A stretch of DNA of 64,000 nucleotides from Linnemannia hyalina (GCA_019671135.1 JAHRHY010000022.1:691001-755000), one strand, 5' to 3'; shown: positions 25,589 to 37,607, numbered from the stretch's first letter. The notes: generated from the letters alone by a model not told the origin. Made by a program: numbers and translations.

Positions 25589-27520
25589 TTATTTCACTCG
25601 TCCTTCTCCGTCATTTAGTCTTTCCGCAGGAGCACCATAGCGGCCCCGCTGAACTCTCTGGACCCACTGGTCCTCTATCTCCTGCCACGCCGAGGAAAAC
25701 AGGGAGTTCACTGTCCTAACTAAGGTCCTAGTCCTAACCAGTACTCTCTCTTCTACATGGTGACATGACCAGGCCCTCTTCCTCCTCTCCCCACAGCGCA
25801 TAATGCACGGACCCATCAAGGTCCCCTCACATATCTACACCGCCCATCGCAAGACCAATAACACCATCTTGGACCAGAAGCACGCCAGACAAAAGTCGAT
25901 TGATGGTCGCTGAGGCATCGCTCCACCCTCCAAGTCAGCCAAAAAAAAAAAAGTCCGAAGAGGTTATTGTGGATACCGCGGAACTGACTCGGAGAGACTG
26001 CATGGCGGCCTAGGTGCAGGCAGAGAAGGAGGCGCGCCAACGCTGCTAGGATAATCTGCCCTACTACTTTGGGTGGTAGCCAACCCGATGGTCCACGAAC
26101 GCTGCTTCAGGTCCTTGGCTAGTTTGGCACGCGACGGCAATCTCCTGCAGACTTAATCGCCACCACCTCAAACACCCTATCAGTCATCGCAGTAGGGTAG
26201 ACTTGACCCATATCACCAATCACCAACAAAAGCACCACTCCTTCCCGACCTCCGTCCCACCAACCCAACATCACAACCCCACTTGTTCCCCATCACCAGC
26301 AAGGACTCCCTACTCCTTCTCAGGCACCCTCGCTCAATCCAGGTTCTGTGCAACTCCCTTCTAGGACTAAGTCTCTGTCACCATCTCCAAGATGCACTGG
26401 GGTCCAGCAGCAGCGGACAGCCGCAGCAGGAAAACAGTCAAGCCGCCTCTAACCGTCAAGTTTCCAACCCACTTGGCAACAACATTTCAACTAGCAACCA
26501 AGTCGAGGAACGTTTGTCAGGAGTACAAGGGCCATCGTCATCAGCAACATACCGAACGGAGAGAAGCGAAGGGTTTAAAAAGTCTTCTGCTCGTCGTATC
26601 AACGCCATCAGTCACTCTTTACTTTCAACAAACTCAGCCTCTGTCTCTACGACAGTACAGTCATCTGTAACACCCCCATCTCACCATGGCATATTGCCTG
26701 AAGGCTTCACTTTACCATCAGCCCGCCAGCTCCTCGTCATGGCCCCTCCACATCCCTTTGTCAAGTCCTCTCCATGTCTCCTCGTCAAGGTCAACTGTCG
26801 TCTCTCGCCCTGTCTCGACTTGCTCATCAACAACGACCCTCACTCTCGTCAATCTCAGTAAGTCAAGGGCCACTCGCAATCTGAGCAGATGACATCTCAG
26901 AATCAAGGTCGCTCACCCTCGCCAGATCCAACCTGGCCTTCACCCCCATCCCTCAGCCAGAAAAACACTGTTCCAGCGAAACAGGCGCAGTAAATTCACC
27001 ATCACCAACCACGCCTTCCATTCTCAGCCTAGACATCTACAGTTCTGCTACTTACTATCCGTCAGCAGCCAGGTCAGATCTCTGTTAAACCAAATGCCAA
27101 GAGTCTGCTATTTGCTGACCTAGAGGCCACCAACCCAGCCTTGAGTGCCGCCTCAGACCGTGCCCATACGAGACAGCTAACGCGCCGCAGACAGAACCAA
27201 AACAACCGGGTCTCAGCCTACATCACCACCAGGAACAACAGCAGTTCTGCCATGAACAACACAACAACAACCTCCGCTTTCAGCACCGCCTTTACCCCGA
27301 GTTTCACCGCCTCGACCAAGAGGCCCGCATCTCCCGGACCAGAGCAAGGGTCGCCAAACAGGTCGGAGATCAATCGTCAAGTCCAGTCCATGCCGTCCAT
27401 CGAGAACTGTATCCATGTCCGACGGGGAGCACAGGCCCAAGATCCCATTCAGCGCCGTCAGGGAGACAACAGACATCATGAACGGGGACCCCGGCTTTGA
27501 ATGTGTGACCTTGATCTGAG
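25589..27520. other. Decayed coding-like region of unknown origin
   Basis: The base composition (C-rich on the plus strand) and long semi-open frames differ from the flanks. Frames such as 26283-26861 and 27141-27500 give Ser/Pro/Gln/Asn-rich peptides with no domain. The best frame changes every few hundred bases and is broken by stops. It could be a dead transposon polyprotein or a dead gene; I cannot assign it. Confidence 0.35.
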
Positions 27521-28102
27521 TCACAGCGTTTTTTTCTCAACACGACTTTTTATCATTATTTTCCCCCGTCTCGTTGTTACCAATTTTTCTTTCAGCTGTT
27601 GTAAATATGTACCTCTCTTCCAAAGATGAGTGCGTAAACATCTATGAAAAGTACAACGCCGATATGTGATAAAGGTAAGAGTAATATGTGTGTCATTGAT
27701 CAGTGAGGCCGCTGTGTTGACTCGGGGAATTTTCTTTATTTCGTTGCAAAAAGGGGCCAGGGGGCGGATATGAGTGATCGTCGAACCCTTGTTGAGAATA
27801 AGGAGTTTTATTGGTTGCTTGTTGGATGGGAGGCAATGCACAGGTGAGACAGAAAGTCGACCGAATGTCTTCTATCGTTCCTCTAGCATGGAAGGAGCGT
27901 GTCTTGAAAAAGGCTAAGAGGCAATGGTCTAGAATGCATTACCTGTTCCATCTGGCTGCAGCATGTGCTTTGCCCAAATTACGGTGAGGTACGATGGATG
28001 CATGTGTTCCCATCGCTTGCGTCTTTTGTGTCCTCTCTTTCATTTCCGTCATGTGTCCTTCCCGACTCCTCCACTCCACCACCCACTGACTAACCAAGAA
28101 CC
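27521..28102. other. Intergenic, upstream of the tetraspanin-like gene
   Basis: No gene is seen. The pyrimidine-rich stretch at 28015-28090 just before the ATG at 28103 is typical of fungal 5' leaders. Confidence 0.45.
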
Positions 28103-29805
28103 ATGGAAGAACACGACGAGCGAACGAGCCTTGTCCGCTCCAACGGCACTTCTAACAGAGTCGGTTCTCCTTCCCACAACAACAACAACAACAACAACGG
28201 GTACACCACTTTAAATAGTAACCATCACCAACAAAACAACAACAGCAACCCAGGTCGACGAGATCCGCACACGTTTCTCAAACAGGTCCAACGAAGTCTT
28301 GGACTCTTTCAAACCTGGGCAGCCAAGGTCCTACGCGAGAATCAAGAGTCGCCCGTTGTCAACTGGGTGCAAAACGCACGGGTTGCCAAGACGTTTATGA
28401 TGATCATCAACGTCGTTCTTGCTGTAAGGTTTCTGCTTTGGCTTTGTCTCTCGTTTTTCTCACCCACACCTTTTTTTTGCTGTAATACTCTTACCCATCC
28501 AACTCACGCTCCCTCTCTTCTTCTCATGGCCACCATCTCTCTCTCTTGTACTCTTAACCATACTAGGTCTTTGCCTTTCTCTTGATGGGCGTAGAGATGA
28601 TGGAGATGGCGCTACGTGAACCTATTCTGGACTACTTGCTTCCAGAGAGTGAGATGACGCTCTTGGCTGCAGGCTTGACGATTGTGGTAGGAGCCTTTGG
28701 ATTCGCGGTCGCGTATAACCTCTTGGTGGAGGATACTGCGAACGACCGATACGACAGGGAGAATGACGAGGGACGCCAAGGCAACGGCTCTGGTGGGGAT
28801 GGACGAGATTCAGGACCACGGACCTCAACTCAATCTCACTCCACTGATAACATGCTTGGACAGAACAACAACCCGCCTTTGGTTGTACAGCAGCAGGCCA
28901 GGGGTCCAAGGCTCATGTTCACGAAGACTTCGACTTATCTGCTGAACGGTAATACCATCTTGCTTGTCGTAGTCCTTGTTGTCTTTACGATATCTATTGT
29001 GCAACGGTCTGTCCACCTCTCCCAGGTAACCCAAACACTATTTCCTTCTATGTTTTTATTTTGATCAGCTGCTTCTTTTCTGATAACAATAATGACCCTG
29101 CCGACCCGTTTTCCGTTATTGCCTCTTTCTGGCTCAACAATAGATGGACAAGGAGTTGAACAGTGCATGGACGGACGCGATCCGTCATCGCACACAACAA
29201 ATAAGCGATTTTGAGCTCCGTCATCATTGCTGTGGATTCGTCTCTATCTCCGACAGACCCTTTCCACCCAAGGACAAACCCGACACGCCGCCCGGCGAAC
29301 TCAAAACTTGCAGTGAGAATGGTTCTTACGGATTCAAAGTACCTTGCAAGGCTGAGCTCTCCAAGGACTTTGCGCGATGGCAAACAAGGATCCAACAACT
29401 CTTGCTTGTTCAAGTGACCATGCTGGTAAGTTTTTGAAAGAATACACACATTGTGCCAAGGAGGATACACAAGGAGTAATCTAGATTAGTGGTTCGAGTT
29501 TATTGACTCTTTCTTTGTTCATTTCTGTGCTACAACAGGTGCCGCTGTTGTTGTTGGTCATGACCCTTTCTGCAATCGGATTCTCGAAACGCACGGAACG
29601 CAAGCAAGAAAGACCCGACGACGCAGAGGCACAGGCAGAGGCAACAGGAGTCGTGCCAGTGTTGGATGGAAGAGGAGTGGGTGTGCAGTTCGAACGCCCA
29701 CTGTTGGGAGACGTGGAGCCCTCGACACCATTCCTGGTGAATATCGAGGGTGAGCCAGTGAGACAGACTAACGATCGACCCGTTGTGCAGCCAAGTCTGA
29801 TTTGA
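28103..29805 (+). CDS. Tetraspanin-like four-pass membrane protein, 442 aa
   Basis: Four exons join in frame: 28103-28423, 28567-29025, 29144-29425 and 29539-29805, all GT-AG. After an Asn-rich cytosolic N-terminus there are four hydrophobic segments: TFMMIINVVLAVFAFLLMGV, LLAAGLTIVVGAFGFAVAYN, NTILLVVVLVVFTISIV and LLVQVTMLVPLLLLVMTLSA. The large loop between segments 3 and 4 contains HHCCGF, the CCG motif of tetraspanins, and further cysteines (TCSENG, VPCKA). Tetraspanins organise other proteins into membrane microdomains; in fungi some are needed for invasive growth. The hydrophilic insert between segments 2 and 3 is longer than usual, and the cytosolic tail is long, so the protein is larger than a classical tetraspanin. 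Confidence 0.75.
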
Positions 29806-30189
29806 AGAGCGAGGTGGTAGCAAGTAGCCCATTCTTCTTTACGAGCGTCATGTCTAGGTGTAAAAGAGTTTCTACAAAAACGAACAGCATGTGGGTTTTG
29901 TGTTTGTAGCCCTAGTTTGTACAGCAGGGTGTAACGAGTTTCGTTTTATTTCCCTTTGGAGTGCGTCTGCCTGTTGAGCACGGTAGAGAGAGAGATTTTA
30001 AGTTTTGATCGAACAATGGCCAAATGGAGTTGCGTGCTTGGACACTCACTCACGCAAACACAAACACACAAAGGCAAGATAAGACAAAGAACAGCTTGGT
30101 CGAGTAAGGAAGACCTTTTCATTCCCTCTCTAGAGTTTTGAGAAAGGAAGAAAGACACACAGACCACGGAGGCTGTTGGACCCATTCCT
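29806..30189. other. Intergenic
   Basis: 3' flank of the tetraspanin-like gene. No gene seen. Confidence 0.5.
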
Positions 30190-30460
30190 GGTGGCGCTCA
30201 TCTGAGTTGTCCATTCATACCCTTTGGGACACCTTTGAAACCGACTTCCCCACTTTTCGCACTCCTCCCAACGCTGTTGCTGGCGCCAGTGAAGCACTCG
30301 AGTCACTCAAGCAGGGCAAACAATCAGTCGCCCTTTACACGCACGAGTTTCGCCGCCTACTCCGCCTTGACAAGGGTACCGCTCTGCACTGGTTTGAAAA
30401 GGGCCTAGAGCCTGAGGCCAGCAAAGAGGTCAAGCTTCGACAACCCCCACCTTGATGTAG
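30190..30460 (+). pseudogene. LTR-retrotransposon Gag fragment
   Basis: The frame reads WDTFETDFPTFRTPPNA, then LKQGKQSVALYTHEFRRLL and ALHWFEKGLEPEASKEVKLR. The order W..F...F, L.QG..SV..Y..EFR.L and FE.GL is that of the retrotransposon Gag domain of Ty3/gypsy-type elements. The frame stops at 30453 and no polymerase follows, so this is an isolated relic. Confidence 0.6.
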
Positions 30461-31157
30461 TACGACGAGTTCCTCGGCTGGCAACCCTACCGAGTTTATC
30501 CAGCTTGACCCTTCCCTAACTAGTGGTCGTACAATGTTCCAAGGGTCACCGGCAGACATGACGGACGGCGAAAGAGAAAAATGACTCCTGCATACTCCAG
30601 AAACGTCCCTTCGTTATGGAATTTTGGCCTCAAGTGCTGTTCCGCCAGTGCACTACTCCATGTCCATGGTGTTGATCCAGACGATCGACGACCTGTGCGG
30701 GACAAATTGCCTACTGTATGGACCAATGATGACATCACCAGAGTGGAGCAATATGCTGAAGGCCACCAATGTAAGCCAAGTACCGGTGCCAATATCCCTT
30801 AAAACAGGAAAGGCCAATGGTTGCTCATGTGAATCCTCCATCCGGCTTCTGCCATACATATTTCTTTAGGACAAGCACCGCGTTTGCTTGGGAATGGATC
30901 AGGCATTCTGCAAGTAGTCGAGCCAGATCCGAGGCTTCCGAGAACCGTTTTTGACATACTTTGGTGCCTAGATGCCCATAAGACTTCAACCGATCCAGGA
31001 CTAATCCTCCGTAGCTGCGTGTCATAAATATTAGGTGGTTTCAATCCTTGAAATTTGCAAAAAAATAAATAAGCGATTCGATGGCGCATCTTGGCTATAA
31101 GCCATAAAATGTCAAGGTTTGAAACCCCTTAATGCTTGCGATAGTTCAACGTCAGCC
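30461..31157. other. Decayed sequence between Gag relic and zinc-finger gene
   Basis: Short frames on both strands. A minus-strand piece at 31025-30825 ends VLVLKKYVWQKPDGGF, faintly like the start of a reverse-transcriptase core (VLVKKKDG...), but it is too short to call. Confidence 0.3.
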
Positions 31158-31724
31158 CTACCAGACTCCCCGGTCAACTTCAAGACGTCCGAATAGATGT
31201 TCTGCCATCACGGGTACGCCAAGCACAGCAATATTTTCTCCACCTGCCATGGATAGCACGATGGGACAAGCCATGTTCATGAGGTAGTCCGCGGTGTGGA
31301 TGTTGCCTGTGTGAGAGATCACGCTGGACCTGAGTGACTGGACAGCCTCAGTGTTAGTGTCGGATTGAGGGGCCGTGGGATCCTCTTGCTCCTGATGCTG
31401 TTGGTGATCATCGAGGTGCCCGTCAAGTTCTGAACCTATTATAAAGGATTTGCCGCAGAGGGGACATAGATGTAGGACCGCTTCCGATGTCGCGTGTTTG
31501 CTGCGAAGGCGACCTTCGCATCGGATTCTGGATTGGAATTCCGCGCCACAAGAATCAACTGGACATGCAAGCTTGTCTACCCTGCGTGCCCCGCCATCGT
31601 GACGGTCGAGAATGTGGCTGTCTAGAGAGTGCTCGTTCATGTATCTCTTGCGACAAACCGGGCACAGGAAGGTATCTTCTTCGTCCATTTGAGTTGAGAA
31701 TCGGCGCGTCCTGGATGGCAACAA
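31158..31724 (-). CDS. C2H2 zinc-finger protein, about 176-188 aa
   Basis: Three fingers are visible: FLCPVCRKRYMNEHSLDSH...H, LACPVDSCGAEFQSR...H and HLCPLCGKSFIIGSELDGH...H. The second is CX4C and degenerate in its helix. A second Met 12 residues in (MDEEDTFLCPVC) is a plausible start too. C2H2 fingers usually bind DNA; the target is unknown. The gene lies downstream, on the same strand, of a CRN header remnant (32044-32377). That recalls the palindrome arms at 44-52 kb, where a C2H2 gene also sits beside a CRN piece. Confidence 0.6.
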   Translation of the reverse strand: MLPSRTRRFSTQMDEEDTFLCPVCRKRYMNEHSLDSHILDRHDGGARRVDKLACPVDSCGAEFQSRIRCEGRLRSKHATSEAVLHLCPLCGKSFIIGSELDGHLDDHQQHQEQEDPTAPQSDTNTEAVQSLRSSVISHTGNIHTADYLMNMACPIVLSMAGGENIAVLGVPVMAEHLFGRLEVDRGVW

Positions 31725-32043
31725 GTTCAGTTACAAGACGTTAGCATACCAGAATGGACTTTACGGATTAACAAGACAGATTGACAACACGACGGATCGA
31801 CAAATCGGTGGACTCTACATGCTCGAAAAAAAAGTGGCAAAAACATAAGGAGACGAACGGTAACGTACTTGTCAGCGGTGTGTCTAAGCGCGAATCATCC
31901 GACTGGTAGCTAGGAAGCGGTGTCAATGACCGAGAAGGCACATGAGCATGGACTATGAGCGGAGCAAAGGACAGAGAAAAAAAAGTGGGCGGAGTGAATG
32001 CACTCATGATGGAGAGATCAATCACCAAAACGCGGGTCATTAA

Positions 32044-32377
32044 CTTGAGGTGGAGGTCGCTGGACGATGATGTGGGCGGCGTCTCTGCAAGATGTCAGCA
32101 ATGTCGTCGGTCGGATCGAGCTCGGTCGCTGAATCAATCGCGCTCAGGAGAACAGGCTAGTTGGCCGAAATGATGGGGAGCGAGACGCGCTTAAGAGACA
32201 GCTCATCAGCAGCGATGTCGTCGAGAGCGTGGTGTTTTCTCGGCCTTTATAATTTTCTCGAGGCCATCCTCAGTCTCAGTGGGGTCAAATCTCGACCGAA
32301 AACGTGATGGAGGTAGCATCTTTGTCAGCAAGGCAGAACAGGGTCAGGGTGTTGGTGGTTATGTTGTTGCGGAGCAT
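32044..32377 (-). pseudogene. CRN header-domain pseudogene
   Basis: On the minus strand, from ATG at 32377, the frame reads NTLTLFCLADKDATSITFSV followed by EI and then stops. A second frame continues the same domain with DDIAADELSLKRVSLPIISA and AIDSATELDPTDDIADI. These are the two halves of the ubiquitin-like CRN header. Header and tail are split by a frameshift with a few codons lost; no C-terminal CRN domain follows directly. Confidence 0.75.
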
Positions 32378-32696
32378 TGAGCGGAGTGAGAGGCGAAGAG
32401 GAGATTGTGAAAGCAGAAGAGAGGGAGAAAAGGAGGAAGAAGAGAAAAATAAAGTAGAATTGGCAAGGAAGTGAAGAGGGAGGGGAGCGTGGAAACAGTG
32501 GACGCGCGAGTTGGCAAGAAAATGACTGTTTAGAAATTTTTATCGCATTTTTTATGGCTGCCGATCTCTATCTCCCAGACTGTGAATGCTATCGAGTGGT
32601 TGTTCTATCTGTTTCCTAAGTTTAAAGTAAACACCATCAACAGTTATGGCTAACATGAAACAATTTTTAACTGAAAATGCTGTGTATTACAATACT
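32378..32696. other. Intergenic
   Basis: The part next to 32377 is purine-rich and looks like the leader of the CRN header pseudogene. No gene seen. Confidence 0.45.
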
Positions 32697-33494
32697 CTAC
32701 TTGGGATCCCTTCTCATGTAGGGCCAGAAGTAGGTCCCCCACTCCTTCTCGGATCCATCCTCCTGCCTCCACTTGACTCCCTGTGCGTAATCATCCAACC
32801 TCAACTCTAGTCGTCCAACCTCCACAAACCCCGCCTTTGCATACGCCTGCAACGCCCCCATGGAAGAACTGACCCAGCAATAGACTTGATCCTCATCCAC
32901 AATGTCCGTGGCCCATCTCATCAAGGCAGATCCAACCCCTTGACCCTGATACGCAGGCGCAACATTCCATCCGTTGATGATCCGACATTGACACCCAACG
33001 GGCATCAACAATTCACAGAAATGATTCATGGCCTGATTGCCGGTGTCTGCTAGTTCCTTGATAGTCAGCTTTTCCCTCTCAGATGCTTGAATCGGTGCTG
33101 GAGGTGGAGTCAACTTGACGGCAGAGGATGACTTGGGAAGGGAATCCCTGACGGCAATACGGGCGGCTTCTTCGTCAGGGGTGGCATCAGGGTTGGGGTA
33201 CCCTCGTTTGGCCAACATGATGAATCCAATCACCTCACCTTCACCCACGAGTCCCTTTCGAGCCACTCGAATGTCGATCCGGGGGTTGGTAAAGAGAGAG
33301 GGCAGATGCTCTCTAGATCCTTCACGGTGCCAATCCTTGCCCTTCCAAACGGCCTGCAACAAAGTGTGCGTATCATCCCAGAAGGCGTCGCCAGAGATGT
33401 CGGCCATCGCGTCCGCGTCTTCGACCGTCGCTGGGACAATCTTGAAAGGCGCCTTTGTCCGTGGGGGGAATTCTACTGTTGCAGGCATGGTCAT
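32697..33494 (-). CDS. GNAT-family N-acetyltransferase, 265 aa
   Basis: The acetyl-CoA binding motif is clear: WNVAPAYQGQGVGSALMRW (Q-x-x-G-x-G type), followed by the beta-strand WVSSSMGALQAYAKAGFVEV, where GNAT enzymes close the fold. I chose ATG 33494 (MTMPATVEF) because upstream codons in the same frame give a low-complexity Pro/Leu tail; a second Met at 33488 is equally possible. GNAT enzymes transfer acetyl groups to amines of small molecules or proteins; the substrate cannot be read from the sequence. Single exon. Confidence 0.82.
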   Translation of the reverse strand: MTMPATVEFPPRTKAPFKIVPATVEDADAMADISGDAFWDDTHTLLQAVWKGKDWHREGSREHLPSLFTNPRIDIRVARKGLVGEGEVIGFIMLAKRGYPNPDATPDEEAARIAVRDSLPKSSSAVKLTPPPAPIQASEREKLTIKELADTGNQAMNHFCELLMPVGCQCRIINGWNVAPAYQGQGVGSALMRWATDIVDEDQVYCWVSSSMGALQAYAKAGFVEVGRLELRLDDYAQGVKWRQEDGSEKEWGTYFWPYMRRDPK

Positions 33495-33945
33495 GTTAAG
33501 TTCAAGAGGTCGTGTGCGTTGCGTGATTGATGGTAGTGATGGCGGTGGTGGTAGTGGTGGTGGGATGGCTAAAGGTAGGAAAGAGAGAAGGAAACTGAAA
33601 AAAAAGAGATTATTTAACGTGGGGAAAAGATGGTCACTGACGGATTCGATGCGAAAAAGAGGGTTGGGCACGCTGTCCCATCGGAGCCAATGGAGCGCTT
33701 TTCTCCTCAGATGGACGGCTCACCACTTCCACTCGCAGCGAATTATTTGGCTTTCTTGCTGCCCCACTCAGGCCTAGATCTATCCCGATCTGTTGTTTAG
33801 AGTACAGGCTGAATGGAGGAAAGTGTAAAACACACGACGCGTAAGCTTTATTTATAACAGCTCCCTCTTTGTCTGGGATGATCGTAGTGCAGGCCATTCG
33901 GATAATTGGCCTACAAAAGTGCTGAGCTGGTCTATCTAGTCTTAC
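33495..33945. other. Intergenic, upstream of the GNAT gene
   Basis: No gene seen. The short frame toward 33990 on the minus strand has no domain. Confidence 0.45.
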
Positions 33946-34863
33946 TGTTGTGGTGTTGTGAAGCCACATCCCTGGATTGTGTACGGTCACGGATCGTCTG
34001 GATATTTATTTTGTTTTACCCCTATAAAAGAAGGGAGCAAGGGCTTCTTTGCCCTTTCCCCTTACGATCCCTTCTAGAAGTTCTAGTACACTTTGTTGAT
34101 CTCACGGAACCCTTTTTACTCTGCCCGATATCCCCTTTGCAGTTGCTTTCAGCAGGTCGCCGGCCCCTTAATATCGATTGCCTGTGCGGATATTACTGTT
34201 ACTGGATACCCAGACCCCAGTTGTACTGCAGATCTTCCCGTATATTCTTTTGCAACAACACCTTACCTATTCCTCGTACTATTCAAGCCACTCTCAACTG
34301 ATCGATCCTCAGGACCAAACCCGGCAAGCTTTTCCGTTCTTTGACAGGCTCCCTAATGGTCACTTGTCGATATCGTTTCCTGGCCTTTCCTATTCTCGTC
34401 GTTCCATTGGCTTTTGCTATCCCGCGAGGTATATAAGATGTCTTGTCTCTTTTGAGTGGACTTGTATGATCTTGGCAGCCCATCCTGAGGCCTTCATTAG
34501 TGCTTGGGAAACCCTTCCTCTTTTTTTTATCGCCTGCCCTCGAGTCTCTTCTGAACTCTCAGTTAGGCAACCTTGTTCCCTTTCCCAGATAGTATCTCCT
34601 TCCTGCCTTGCTCTACTGACTAGATCCTATTCCCCCCCCCCCCCTTGTTGTTGTTATAGTACAGTAGGTGAGTTTGTACACCTGTCCCCAGTTAGTTTTG
34701 TTGTTCTCCTATTTGGATGCATTTGGACCTGCCTGCTTCCTTGTAGATTATTTTGGTCTCCAATTAAGTCCTGTTCCTGCATATCCATTGGTTCTCTTGT
34801 TCAGTCTCTTCTTCCTTTTCTATCCAGTTCAATCTCCTTGACACTGTATCTGACCATACAACA
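33946..34863 (+). mobile_element. Possible long terminal repeat of an LTR retrotransposon
   Basis: The stretch starts TGTTGT and ends ACAACA (6-bp inverted ends, TG...CA). A TATA box at 34024-34029 (CCTATAAAAG) sits about 75 bp inside, as in LTR promoters. TGGCACCGAGAGC at 34882 follows shortly, as a primer-binding site would. No second copy is in the window and no target duplication can be tested, so this is tentative. The plus-strand frame 34178-34876 is compositionally odd and not taken as a gene. Confidence 0.3.
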
Positions 34864-35044
34864 GCGTAGTGCCTGATCCCTGTGGCACCGAGAGCAAAAT
34901 CCCTATCAATAGTAAGCAGCGACCTTTGTTCGTTATCGTTCTTTCGTTTCTCCCCTACAAAACATATGATATTATATGAATCTTTCCTAGAGAACCATAG
35001 GATCAGCTTACGTTGCTTTTGGCAAGAAGCATTGTAATAAAAGA
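34864..35044. other. Short gap; possible primer-binding site
   Basis: It may hold a tRNA primer-binding site at 34882-34894 if the LTR reading is right. Otherwise nothing is seen. Confidence 0.25.
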
Positions 35045-35447
35045 TCAACTCACTTGCTTTTTACATTGATATTCACTTTCCCTGTCGTCGTCATCAACAG
35101 AGCACTTTCCGCAGTTTTTGAGTCTGTCGATGAACTCTCCATGGTCCTTGGGAAAGATCATGTTGAGATTGTTATTGCCGATGTTGATTACAACTTGCTG
35201 CACATCATTCTTGTCGATAGCGGCGTTTGGTAGAGCCGGCAACTTATAAGTCCAATTGATAGGGTAGGCTACAGGGACCAGCTTCAATGTGCCCTACGAA
35301 AAGCTGGGTCAGGTATCTCGACTGAGCATCACCTTCAGAGTCGAAGGCGGACACCCTCAAATGAGGATGCGCCTGTGGTGTGTCTGGCAATACCTGGGAA
35401 CCTACTTGATACTGCCGAAAAGTTCGGACGCAGCATTTGGATAGCAA
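35045..35447 (-). pseudogene. CRN-type C-terminal domain fragment
   Basis: On the minus strand a first frame reads HPHLRVSAFDSEGDAQSRYL then TQLFVG. A +1 shift near 35285 leads into GTLKLVPVAYPINW and VVINIGNNNLNMIFPKDHG plus EFIDRLKN. This aligns by eye with the end of the CRN piece in the palindrome arms (GTYISMVITYPADV ... NFPKIFPRRHVEFLDNLKR): same spacing of YP, of FP and of FID/FLD-LK. So both come from one domain family. It is truncated at the 5' side and frameshifted. Confidence 0.55.
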
Positions 35448-35766
35448 TCACTGATGGCAAGCCATCAACGAGCTGGGACAGAAGGACTTAAACCCTCATC
35501 ACACATCAAATGCCTTCAGAACCCTCAGAGCCCTTTGAGAACCAACGGCGGAGGAGGATGGGACTATATAAGAAAACATCCGTATCAGCAATGACAACCA
35601 TGAAGCACATTCGATGATGTTGGGCGCATAAATTACGTCACCGAAGTTGCTAAATCGCCCGAATATTCGTAGCTATCCTGCCTTTGTCCTATGTTGAGTT
35701 GCTATCGATCCAACACAACTACATTAGTCGGGGTATATGGGGTTGACCACCTCTCCTACATTGTGC
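35448..35766. other. Intergenic
   Basis: Upstream flank of the CRN fragment on the minus strand; no coding piece recognised. Confidence 0.4.
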
Positions 35767-36070
35767 GTTGGATGTTAATCATCCAACACCACCGAAAGAT
35801 TCGTTAAGCTAGAATCTGGTAGTGGCAGCCTGCTTTGGGGCCTGGAGTATTCATAACGCCTGAGCAGAGCCTTCTTGAGCCATGTTGTAACTCAATCCTA
35901 CCATTCCCGAATCTAATGAGGAGGGATGGACGGTGGTGTCCATCACGCACGCCGAGCATGTTACAATCATCTCAACCCCACCAGAGGACGAGTTATACTA
36001 GAGTCCAGTGGCGGTTGCCTGCTTGGGGGCCCAGGAGTACTCAATAACGCATTAGCAGAGTTCTTTGATT
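35767..36070. repeat. Imperfect direct repeat, about 120 bp twice
   Basis: Positions 35815-35885 and 35998-36068 share GGCCTGGAGTA/GGCCCAGGAGTA, TAACGC, AGCAGAG and surrounding bases in the same order; the upstream parts (35767-35800 and 35958-35985) are more weakly alike. A perfect 21-bp hairpin with arms GTTGGATG and CATCCAAC lies at 35767-35787. Confidence 0.45.
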
Positions 36071-36919
36071 TTGAGCTCACCCATCTATATTATTCCTCCT
36101 CCGTACGAGTCGTTTTGGGTTCATTTATTACGGAGACCGCTCACGTCCAAAATATAGCATGACACATCTCACATCTCTGTCCTTCTCAATGAGATGCACA
36201 GTGACCATTAAAGGAGAGTGTATGTATGACATCAACCATGTAAAACAACCACTGTAAAATTCCATGTGTGACTATCCTACTAAACACCAACCTATTCTCC
36301 AAACAGAAAAGTACCATAGTTTTTCGCTTAGATCTCCCCTGAATGTACATCTCCGTATTCAGATCGCATCCTTCGCATCGAAATTAAGGAGAGTAATTCT
36401 TGTCGATGGTACTCCAAAACTTGTTCTTACTCTGTTGCATCTTTGGCGTGCAATGCAGATAAGAGACTAGTTTTTAAAAAATCCCATCTTACTTGGTGCC
36501 TATTGTATTGTATCTCTCTCGCAAATTCAGATCGTATACATCGACTCGCATGGTACATAGTTCGTTGACAGAGAGTTGGATGTTTTAAAAAACCATTTCC
36601 GTGTGCCGTGTGCGTGAAAAGTCGCCAACGTTTGTTTTATTTTGCTTATCTCCTTTAGACGCCGTCTGCCATTGTTACTCATGTCTCTCGATCAGGAGGG
36701 GGGTAGCTGTTCGAGCGAAACTAAGCTGACTGAAGAGTAGAGCTGAGCGGGCTCGTCATAGAGGAGTAAATTAAATCCTGCACACGAATTGCCACCATCG
36801 ATTACCCAGGCTATTTCACATACACATCGAAAGATGAACTAACGAGACCACAGGCGCATAGTAATTGGAAAAACACTACTGATCGTCTTCTTCAATGGAA
36901 ACACCAAGGTCTTCGTCAA
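36071..36919. other. Intergenic, nothing recognised
   Basis: AT-rich sequence with only short open frames. Confidence 0.5.
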
Positions 36920-37120
36920 TTGGGTGAGGGGCTACAGCGGAAGTGGGACAAAAACGTTTACATGCACGTGAACGACATACACTGGGTATTACAGAAACGG
37001 AAACTAAGTGTCAAACTCCAATCCGTCACTATCACAAGTTTGGCTGATGCGTTTGTAAACAAGAAAGCGAATCTAATGCTTCAAGAGGAAGTAGGTATGC
37101 CATATACACTCTTCATATAA
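36920..37120 (+). CDS. Possible exon remnant of unknown gene
   Basis: The frame reads LQRKWDKNVYMHVNDIHWVL, then KRKLSVKLQSVTITSLADAF and VNKKANLMLQEEVG. It ends at GTATGC, a usable donor, just as the sense breaks down. The frame stays open upstream to about 36865. Composition is that of a real globular/helical protein, but I do not recognise the family and see no partner exons. Confidence 0.35.
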   Translation: MGEGLQRKWDKNVYMHVNDIHWVLQKRKLSVKLQSVTITSLADAFVNKKANLMLQEEVGMPYTLFI

Positions 37121-37567
37121 CTTTGCACACCTGCTGCTTGTTGATATCACTCCATTTCATCCCTGCCGTTGCCACTACTCCCACGCCTTTGCCCTTCTCA
37201 TCATCACACGCTGCCACTCCACGCTTTTGTCCTCCTCTATCACTACAGCCACAACTCTTCCGCCATTGTTCTCATTACAAACCTACTAAATATCACTCAC
37301 TTTTTCGTCATCACAGCTCTCTCCATAGCGCTATTCACACGGCCCATCGGTTCTCAAGGGTAACTCACTGACCCAGGCCTTAATCCGTGTAGAAATACCT
37401 TGTCATAAGTTACTCTCCAGCTGATGCACATCGCGCTCTGCCGAGCAGGGAAGTGACTACGGCAGTGGCGGTCTTCAGAAGGGCTTGTATGGCATGTGCT
37501 CTCTAGGGCGTCGTGGAATACCTCTGATAAATGCTATGCCAAATGGAAGATTTTTTCAAAACACTCA

Positions 37568-37607
<40 letters not shown>

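Noticed and set aside
34178..34876. A 232-codon plus-strand frame as a membrane protein
   Set aside because: Composition is odd (Cys/Ser/Leu/Phe), there is no start context, and it overlaps an LTR-like structure with a TATA box.
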